NCBI GenBank assembly: GCA_965116155.1
Contig: OZ220488.1
Span: 310,001-374,000, forward strand
DNA: 64,000 nt
Direction: 5' to 3'
Origin: G965116155 sp965116155
GTDB taxonomy: Bacteria > Bdellovibrionota > Bdellovibrionia > Bdellovibrionales > UBA1609
This document shows, piece by piece, positions 58,733-64,000 of the stretch (position 1 is the first letter of the stretch; the number at the start of each line of letters is the position of its first letter). The notes under the pieces were generated by a model that worked only from the letters and a program-made list of their open reading frames with translations, did not search any database and had not been told where the DNA came from. Both the position numbers and the translations under genes were made by a program.

Positions 58733-58895
58733 GGTCGCCTTGGGCTTAGAGATCGCCCAAGGCTACAGAGACATAAATAGCTGCATAGACCGCCACAACA
58801 CCTTGATAACCTTTCGCTTGCTACCTTGGCTGGCGCCCATTCTGAGGGGCTGCCAAGGTAGCGGTGCTGCATGCTCAAGGTGTTGTGGCTAGTCT
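58733..58895. repeat. Family C hairpin and family E element
   Basis: C hairpin GGTCGCCTTGGGCTTAGAGATCGCCCAAGGCTAC (58733-58766). E element 58779-58895: CCACAACACCTTG (58793-58805) pairs perfectly with CAAGGTGTTGTGG (58876-58888) around the inner hairpin GCTACCTTGGC/GCCAAGGTAGC (58820-58862). The E end supplies the ychF stop codon. The outer arms differ from those at 22235/22303 by one compensated base pair (C-G here, A-T there). Confidence 0.9.
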
Positions 58896-59995
58896 GTAAC
58901 TGGTGCGACCTTGAAGTAAACTACGTCGCCATCTTGCATGGTGTAGTCGCGGCCCACAGTGCGCACAAGCCCTCGGGCCTTAAGCTCTGTTTCCGTGCCG
59001 CACTTGATAAAGTCCTCCACCCGCGCCACCTCAGCACAAACAAAGCCTTTTTCAAAGTCCGAATGTATCTTACCTGCAGCCTGAGGCGCGCTAGCACCCC
59101 GGTGCACTGTCCAAGCCCGCGCCTCCTTAGGGCCTTGAGTGAAAAATGTAATCAAATCTAACAAAGCATAGCTCTCTCTAATCAAAGCATGTAGCCCCGG
59201 CTCGGTTAAGCCATAAGACTCCCAGTACTCTCTTTGCTCGTCCCCTTGCAAGCCCGACAGCTCTTGCTCCAAATGCGAGCACAGCACCAGTACCTTGTTC
59301 CCCTCCGCCTTAGCCCGAGCCCTTATGGCCTCCCACTTGGGGCCGGTGGTGTTTTGTAAATCTCCCTCACCCACATTGCACACATACAACACCGGCTTCA
59401 TGCTGAGTAGCCCACACTCCTTAAGCCACTTGGATTCCTCCTCATCCTGCACCGGCATACTGCGCGCAGCCCTCCCCTCACCCAAATGTTGGAGCACTTT
59501 TTTACAAAACTCCCTCTCCTCTTGCAGCTTGCCCCCCATGCGAGCACCGGCTTTTAATTTTGCCACCTTGCGCTCTAGTTGCGCCATATCCGCTAACAAA
59601 AGCTCCGTACTAATGCTCTCCCAATCCGACAACGGATCCACCCGGCCCTCTACATGCACCACGTCCCCGTCCTCAAACACCCGCAGCACATGCACCAAAG
59701 CCGTTACGTTGCGAATGTGAGATAAAAACTTGTTCCCCACACCCTTACCCTCACTGGCCCCCTTTACCAAACCCGCAATGTCCACAAAGCGCACCGCTGT
59801 GGGGATGGTTTTTTCAGGCTTCACGAGCTCCCGCAAGGCCTCCAGCCGCGCATCGGGCACACACACCTCACCCACATTAGGCTCGATAGTGCAAAAAGGG
59901 TAATTATGAGCCTCTGCCTTGCCGCGGGTCAGCGCATTAAATAGCGTGCTCTTGCCTACATTGGGCAAACCCACAATGCCAACTTCTAATCCCAC
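58889..59995 (-). CDS. ychF: Ribosome-associated ATPase/GTPase YchF
   Basis: Obg-family P-loop ATPase (OLA1/YchF) that associates with ribosomes. Seen: GIVGLPNVGKSTLFNAL, NYPFCTIEPNVG, RFVDIAGLVKGASEGKGVGNKFL, VCSHLE in place of NKxD, and the C-terminal TGS domain with TVHRGASAPQAAGKIHSDFEKGFVCAEV...DYTMQDGDVVYFKV. 368 residues, full length. The stop codon falls in a family E element. Confidence 0.96.
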   Translation of the reverse strand: MGLEVGIVGLPNVGKSTLFNALTRGKAEAHNYPFCTIEPNVGEVCVPDARLEALRELVKPEKTIPTAVRFVDIAGLVKGASEGKGVGNKFLSHIRNVTALVHVLRVFEDGDVVHVEGRVDPLSDWESISTELLLADMAQLERKVAKLKAGARMGGKLQEEREFCKKVLQHLGEGRAARSMPVQDEEESKWLKECGLLSMKPVLYVCNVGEGDLQNTTGPKWEAIRARAKAEGNKVLVLCSHLEQELSGLQGDEQREYWESYGLTEPGLHALIRESYALLDLITFFTQGPKEARAWTVHRGASAPQAAGKIHSDFEKGFVCAEVARVEDFIKCGTETELKARGLVRTVGRDYTMQDGDVVYFKVAPVTD

Positions 59996-60030
59996 TGCAT
60001 CTCCACTTGCACATAGCTTTGACGGACACC

Positions 60031-60064
60031 TAGTAGCCTTGGGCTTAAAAATCGCCCAAGGCTA
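60031..60064. repeat. Family C hairpin
   Basis: TAGTAGCCTTGGGCTTAAAAATCGCCCAAGGCTA: stem TAGCCTTGGGC with GCCCAAGGCTA, between ychF and the pth stop codon, where it could act as a terminator of pth. Confidence 0.8.
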
Positions 60065-60068
60065 ATCC

Positions 60069-60719
60069 TTAAAAAAAATTCCCATTAAACTGCTGCTGCG
60101 CTTCCTTGAAGCCTTTTTCGAAAAAGCACTCCAAACCCAATGCCACGCGTTCCAAAAAGCGCGGCAATGTTTCTAGGTGTTTTTTAGAAAAATTTTTCAA
60201 CACATATTCCGCAGCATCTCCCGATTGCACCGGCTTAACACCCAAACGCAACCGCACTATACCCCCTTTAGCTGTATCTTGCGCCACCCCCAAAGCCTCG
60301 TACACGCTGCGCACGCCATTGTGGCCCCCCGCACTGCCGCCCTTGTAATACCGCACATGCCACAAGGGCAAATCCAAATCATCCTGCACCACCAGCACCC
60401 GCTCGCTCTTAATACCATAATAACGTGCCGCACCTGAAACCGCTTGGCCCGATAAATTCATATACGTTTGCGGCTTCATAAGCCACGCGCGCGCACCATG
60501 CCTTACTACTTGCAGCATGTGAGAATTAAACTTTTGGCTTTCCCGCCACGCGCCTAGGTTAAATTTTCCCGCCCAAGCGTCTAGCGCCAAAAAGCCTATA
60601 TTATGCGGTGTTAAGTGGTACCGCTCACCAGGATTACCAAGCCCCACTACCAGGCTACGCCTGGACCGACATGCCTCACCCCCACCTTTAGACCTCACTT
60701 CACCCTCCCCTTTGATCAA
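60069..60719 (-). CDS. pth: Peptidyl-tRNA hydrolase
   Basis: Releases peptides from peptidyl-tRNA dropped by ribosomes. Seen: VVGLGNPGERYHLTPHNIGFLALD with the catalytic His of TPHNIG, LMKPQTYMNLSGQAV, VLVVQDDLDLP with the catalytic Asp, and GGSAGGHNGVRSV. The family normally starts two or three residues before VVGLGNPG; here the frame begins at a TTG 22 residues earlier, entirely within a family D element, and no ATG exists near the conserved start. The element therefore seems to have supplied the start. Confidence 0.94.
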   Translation of the reverse strand: MIKGEGEVRSKGGGEACRSRRSLVVGLGNPGERYHLTPHNIGFLALDAWAGKFNLGAWRESQKFNSHMLQVVRHGARAWLMKPQTYMNLSGQAVSGAARYYGIKSERVLVVQDDLDLPLWHVRYYKGGSAGGHNGVRSVYEALGVAQDTAKGGIVRLRLGVKPVQSGDAAEYVLKNFSKKHLETLPRFLERVALGLECFFEKGFKEAQQQFNGNFF

Positions 60720-60720
60720 G
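60650..60720. repeat. Family D coding element at the 5' end of pth
   Basis: Hairpin CCAGGCTACGCCTGG (60650-60664) and end CCTCACTTCACCCTCCCC (60693-60710). In frame it encodes GEGEVRSKGGGEACRSRRSL, matching the GcvP insert GAGEVK...ACGSRRSL in both frame and ending. Confidence 0.85.
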
Positions 60721-60734
60721 GCTTTAACGACAAT

Positions 60735-60905
60735 CTGGTCGCCTTGGGTTTAACGAACACCCAAGGCTACAGGCTCATAGATGCTTCATAGGTCGCAAAA
60801 TTCTCTGTAAGACGCTTGGCACCCTGATGGCCGCCCCTTTTTGCAAGGGGCTATCAGGATGCCGCCGCTTAGCTTCAGAGAATTTTACTAGCACTCTGAT
60901 GCTTA
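60735..60905. repeat. Family C hairpin and family A element
   Basis: C hairpin TGGTCGCCTTGGGTTTAACG...CACCCAAGGCTAC (60735-60770). A element: CAAAATTCTCTG (60795-60806) with CAGAGAATTTTA (60876-60887), inner hairpin CACCCTGATGGCCGCCCC/GGGGCTATCAGGATG (60820-60862), right end CTAGCACTCTGATGCTTACGC. The B end GCGTAAGC supplies the map stop codon. Confidence 0.85.
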
Positions 60906-61763
60906 CGCAGTAAGCACTTCATACCCTACATCAGTAATGAGTACCGTGTGCTCCCATTGGGCCGACAAGCACCCTGTTTTAGTTTTAAACACCTGCACCT
61001 CGCTGCCCTCTATGGGCTCTATTAGCAGGTCGGTCTCTTCCTCGTTCACCATAGGCTCCACCGTAATGCATTGCCAAGGCTGCAGCTTTGCACCGCGGCC
61101 CTTTTTGCCATAAGACGGCACAAAAGGCTCCTCGTGGAAGTTGCGCCCTATGCCATGCCCCCCCAGCTCCAAAACAGGCGCATAACCCTTAGAGCGCACA
61201 AACTTATTCACCCTAAATCCCACATCGCCCGTTGTTGTGCCGGGCCCTAAAATCTCTATCCCCTTGTCACGCGCCTCACGCGCCACATTGCACAGCTTTC
61301 TTGCTTCCTCACTCACAGAGCCCACACAAAACATCGCCGATGTGTCCCCAAAAAACCCCTCCGTTTCACAGGTCACATCCACATTAACAATATCCCCCTC
61401 ACGCAACACCTCATCCCCAGGCACCCCATGGCATATAACACTATTAACCGATACACACACCGCGCGCGGAAAACCCCTATACCCCAAACACGCACTGCGC
61501 CCCCCAAGCTTGTGCGTCAAAGCTAAAGCATACTCGTCCAGCTCCACCGTGCGCACACCCGCCTCCACCCTGGCCCCGGTTTCCCTTAAAACCCGCGCCG
61601 CCATCTTGCAAGCACGGCGCATTTTAAGCACCTCCTCCTTCGTTAAAGGCCCCTTTAAAGGCGGCGGAGCCTGCACCGACACGTGCTGCATGTTGCTGCT
61701 CTGCATGCTACTGCTAGGGCCCGCTGGATTGGTATTGTCATGGTTTGTGTGTGCTTTATGCAT
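60903..61763 (-). CDS. map: Type I methionine aminopeptidase
   Basis: Removes the N-terminal methionine of new proteins. Seen: SVNSVICHGVPGDEVLREGDIVNVDVTCETEGFFGDTSAMFCVG (His, then the two metal Asp residues), LGGHGIGRNFHEEPFVPSYGKKG (His) and CITVEPMVNEEE...WEHTVLITDVGYEVLT (both metal Glu). 286 residues: about 40 more than usual because of a Ser/Asn/Pro-rich N-terminal tail with a QSSNMQH repeat. The ATG overlaps the nuoI stop (TAATG). The stop is in a palindromic end. Confidence 0.95.
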   Translation of the reverse strand: MHKAHTNHDNTNPAGPSSSMQSSNMQHVSVQAPPPLKGPLTKEEVLKMRRACKMAARVLRETGARVEAGVRTVELDEYALALTHKLGGRSACLGYRGFPRAVCVSVNSVICHGVPGDEVLREGDIVNVDVTCETEGFFGDTSAMFCVGSVSEEARKLCNVAREARDKGIEILGPGTTTGDVGFRVNKFVRSKGYAPVLELGGHGIGRNFHEEPFVPSYGKKGRGAKLQPWQCITVEPMVNEEETDLLIEPIEGSEVQVFKTKTGCLSAQWEHTVLITDVGYEVLTA

Positions 61764-62305
61764 TACAAACTGCCTTTGGCATGGCGCTCTTTATCATCCA
61801 CACGGCTTAAAGCACCACCACGCAAGGCGGCGCGCCTCGCTAAATACGTAATGTCATAGTTAAAATCCCCATCCGCCAAACCGGGCACCTGCCACTCAGG
61901 CCCCATGCGCACAGCATCCACAGGGCACGCCTCTTCGCAGTACCCACAAAACACACACCTTAAAATGTCAATCTCATAACTGATGGGGTATTTTTCTACG
62001 CTCGGATCCTCATGCTCAGATGCCTCAATCCGAATGCACTGGGCCGGACAGTTGGTTGCGCAAAGCATACAAGCCGTACACCTCAAGCTGCCGTCCTTTT
62101 TAACCGTTAAAACGTGGTTCCCCTTAAACCTTGGTCCGTAGGCGTACTTTTGCTCCGGGTAGTTTAAAGTTTGCATATCCTTACGCCGCCATAAATTCCC
62201 CAGCAGCTTACGCATCGTAAGGCTCAGGCCTTTTAAAATGCCCGGCAAGTACCACCCACCACGCGGCCTTGCAACTTGTTTAACTGGCGCTGTATTTAAA
62301 TCCAT
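61763..62305 (-). CDS. nuoI: NADH-quinone oxidoreductase subunit I
   Basis: Complex I ferredoxin-like subunit carrying clusters N6a and N6b. Seen: CTACMLCATNCPAQCI and CVFCGYCEEACPVDAV, both CxxCxxCxxxCP type. 180 residues, with the usual N-terminal basic segment (PRGGWYLPGILKGLSLTMRKLLGNL). It follows nuoG by seven bases, but nuoH, normally between the two, is not here. Confidence 0.94.
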   Translation of the reverse strand: MDLNTAPVKQVARPRGGWYLPGILKGLSLTMRKLLGNLWRRKDMQTLNYPEQKYAYGPRFKGNHVLTVKKDGSLRCTACMLCATNCPAQCIRIEASEHEDPSVEKYPISYEIDILRCVFCGYCEEACPVDAVRMGPEWQVPGLADGDFNYDITYLARRAALRGGALSRVDDKERHAKGSL

Positions 62306-62312
62306 ACCCTAT

Positions 62313-64000
62313 CTACGGATGTCCGTAAAAATCCTCTTCTACAAAGTGGTTTGTCTTTAACTCTTGCGTGGCCAAAGGATCTTGAAACTCTTTCCCCGAA
62401 CCACCGGCAACTGCACCCTGAGGCTTCATTGCTCTCGCGCCGCCTTTTTCAAACTCTCTTGCAAACTCCTTCGCCCCAGCATGCACCACATTGCTAGCGC
62501 CACCTAGTACCTTAGCCCACTCGGACAAAGATTTCGCCTCAGGCATAAGAGGCGTCACCCCTTGCACACGCTGCTCACGCCCTTGAAAGTTTACAAAGGT
62601 GCCCGATTTTTCAAAACTCACCTTAAGCGGCAACTGCCAAACCTTAGCGCCAAGGCTCCACAGCACCTGCTCCTCACGCACCCCAAACCACATAAGCGCC
62701 TTTAGATCTGCAAAATCTGCCGCAAAATCCATACCGCCTTTAAAAAACTCCGCATTCTCAAAACCCACCACACACACATGGCTAAAATCTTTTGCACTCT
62801 CGCGGCTCCATACTCGCTCCTTAATGCCATGCTTTTTAAGCGCAGCGCTTAAGCCCTTTGTGTTAGGGTTACGATCGCCCCTTAAAAGCAAGCCGTCAAA
62901 GTCTGCAGCTTTTTCTGCTGTAGGGTTCCACACAAACACCTGCGCCCCAAAGCCTGTGGCACTTTGCCAAAAGCTTAAAAAGTCCGCATACTCTTCATTG
63001 GTATGCTGGGGTGTTAGCACAAGGGCCACGTTTTTATCCGCACCAAAGCACTGCTTTAATAGATCCGCCCCCGGTTCAAATGCCACGCGCGGCACACGCA
63101 CGCCCTCAGGCTTGTGCAAGCACTGCTTAAGACGATTTTTGGGGTTAAACGCCTCAAACAATCCCCGCCCCTCGTCACACATCCAGTGTCCGTTGATTGC
63201 AGGATTTTCCCTAGGTTTAGTGCGCCAAACGCCTTCCTCGTTATAGTAATGCGTAACATTGCAGCCCGTGCTACAACCTGTACACACCGAAGGCGCAGAT
63301 TTTAAATACCACACCCTTTGCTTAAATCTAAACTTTTTGCTCGTTAAAGCTCCCACAGGACAAATATCCACCGTGTTAACTGAGTAGTTGTTCTCTAAAG
63401 GCCTCCCGCGCGCAGTCCCAATCTCACTACGATCCCCACGATGAAAAATCCCCAGCTCATTTGTCTTTGTCACTTCGTCACAAAAGCGCACACAGCGCGA
63501 ACACAAAATACACCGCTCCGAATCTAAAACAATCTTGCTCCCTAAATCCACAACTTTAGACTTTTTAACCTTGCTCACTGCCATCTCAGGGTCATAGGCC
63601 CCGTGCTGCATGTATTGCTCCTGCAAACCACACTCTCCTGACTGGTCGCATATGGGGCAATCTAAGGGATGGTTAATTAAATGAAAATCCAACCCCCACC
63701 TCACAGCGCGCTTTACCACCTCAGACTGATTGCTCACTTCCATGCCCTCTTGCAGCTTTGTGTTGCACGCAATCTGCAACTTGGGCATCCCCTTAACCTC
63801 TACCAAACACAACCTGCACACACCCGCCACCGATAGGCCCGGGTGCCAACAATAATGTGCAATGTTTATGTTAAGCTTTTTATAAGCCTCAATAACGCTT
63901 AAACCCTCTGGCACCTTAACGGCTTGCCCATTGATTATGCAGTTAATGCTTTTTTCTGGCGCAGCAGTTGTAACGGCGGCGGAGCCACTTGCGACTGGAC
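62313..64000 (-). CDS. nuoG: NADH-quinone oxidoreductase subunit G (5' end outside window)
   Basis: Complex I subunit with several iron-sulfur clusters. Seen: INGQAVKVPEGLSVIEAYKKL, HYCWHPGLSVAGVCRLCLVEVKG (2Fe-2S), HPLDCPICDQSGECGLQE (His-Cys cluster), CILCSRCVRFCDE and a CTGCSTGCN cluster in the molybdopterin-like part. The frame stays open to the window edge, upstream of the GTG at 63914, because INGQ precedes that GTG, so the true start lies beyond 64000. The C-terminal molybdopterin-like domain is short, as in the truncated NuoG type. Ends seven bases before nuoI. Confidence 0.93.
   Translation of the reverse strand, partial: PVASGSAAVTTAAPEKSINCIINGQAVKVPEGLSVIEAYKKLNINIAHYCWHPGLSVAGVCRLCLVEVKGMPKLQIACNTKLQEGMEVSNQSEVVKRAVRWGLDFHLINHPLDCPICDQSGECGLQEQYMQHGAYDPEMAVSKVKKSKVVDLGSKIVLDSERCILCSRCVRFCDEVTKTNELGIFHRGDRSEIGTARGRPLENNYSVNTVDICPVGALTSKKFRFKQRVWYLKSAPSVCTGCSTGCNVTHYYNEEGVWRTKPRENPAINGHWMCDEGRGLFEAFNPKNRLKQCLHKPEGVRVPRVAFEPGADLLKQCFGADKNVALVLTPQHTNEEYADFLSFWQSATGFGAQVFVWNPTAEKAADFDGLLLRGDRNPNTKGLSAALKKHGIKERVWSRESAKDFSHVCVVGFENAEFFKGGMDFAADFADLKALMWFGVREEQVLWSLGAKVWQLPLKVSFEKSGTFVNFQGREQRVQGVTPLMPEAKSLSEWAKVLGGASNVVHAGAKEFAREFEKGGARAMKPQGAVAGGSGKEFQDPLATQELKTNHFVEEDFYGHP

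Noticed and set aside
62400..62480. Possible family D insert in nuoG (AKEFAREFEKGGARAMKPQG)
   Set aside because: The peptide is reminiscent of D inserts, but the DNA lacks the hairpin and the TTCACTTCACCCGCTCC end.

Overview
The window is gene-dense chromosomal DNA of a Gram-negative, respiring bacterium of proteobacterial or Bdellovibrionota-like character. The reasons are several outer-membrane style lipoproteins, a TolC-family protein, a System II cytochrome c maturation pair (ResB and CcsA), complex I subunits (NuoG, NuoI), oligoribonuclease, a UbiB-type kinase, TatA and a sigma-54 activator. The exact lineage cannot be fixed from sequence reading alone. Start codons are mixed (many GTG and TTG), and all five tRNA genes encode their own CCA.

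Layout. 1-7 kb: a VUT/YhhQ transporter, orn, sodB, an exported pair that includes a catalytically dead trypsin-like protein, tRNA-Val, an ankyrin protein, a poly(A)/CCA polymerase and a DCC-family protein. 6.7-15.7 kb: lipB, exported proteins, a peptide-binding lipoprotein, an aldehyde dehydrogenase, ahcY and an EEP-family nuclease or phosphatase. 15.6-20 kb: a tolC-like / resB / ccsA operon. 20-26 kb: a PduO-type cobalamin adenosyltransferase, a GNAT-like protein, and the ribosome/tRNA-modification cluster (khpA, rpsP, rimM, trmD fused to a second SPOUT domain, rplS), then rnhB. 27-33 kb: gcvP, a UbiB kinase and a 2OG-Fe(II) oxygenase. 33-41 kb: two proteins with PD-(D/E)XK-like domains, an MFS-spermidine synthase fusion, rpiB, a lipoprotein, tRNA-Ala and a toxin-antitoxin pair. 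41.7-49.6 kb: lipA-aceF-lpd, a DsbA-like lipoprotein, tRNA-Asn, a secreted HNH nuclease, a VWA-like lipoprotein and a sigma-54 activator. 49.7-55.3 kb: metF (with a degenerate homocysteine methyltransferase domain) and metH, translationally coupled. 55.4-64 kb: tRNA-His, tatA, tRNA-Pro, two related Cys-rich lipoproteins, hemW, ychF, pth, and nuoG-nuoI-map.

Pathway logic. ahcY, metF and metH form the methionine/SAM cycle, with the cobalamin adenosyltransferase and gcvP adding cobalamin and one-carbon supply. lipB and lipA make the lipoyl group used by the adjacent aceF-lpd. TrmD, RimM, S16, L19, KhpA, Pth, Map and YchF are translation factors.

The striking feature is a dense population of nested palindromic elements. 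Intergenic families have conserved ends (family A: TTAGAGYGCTAGCC; family B: GCGTAAGCATAAAAGTG). Their arms vary from copy to copy but remain paired within each copy, including visible compensatory changes, and many enclose an inner hairpin. Their ends repeatedly supply stop codons (sodB, trmD, map, ychF, lpd, metH, rpiB and others). The same A element sits in frame inside aceF (three copies, two sharing a 52-bp perfect direct repeat) and metH. A separate coding family (D) sits in or at the start of gcvP, metH, metF, pth and trmD, probably also rimM, and uses one reading frame (peptide G-A/E-G/R-E-V-K/R) in the four sense insertions. In trmD the D copy lies at the junction between two fused methyltransferase domains. 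This resembles the logic of Rickettsia palindromic elements but with unrelated sequences, and is the best candidate here for an undescribed system.
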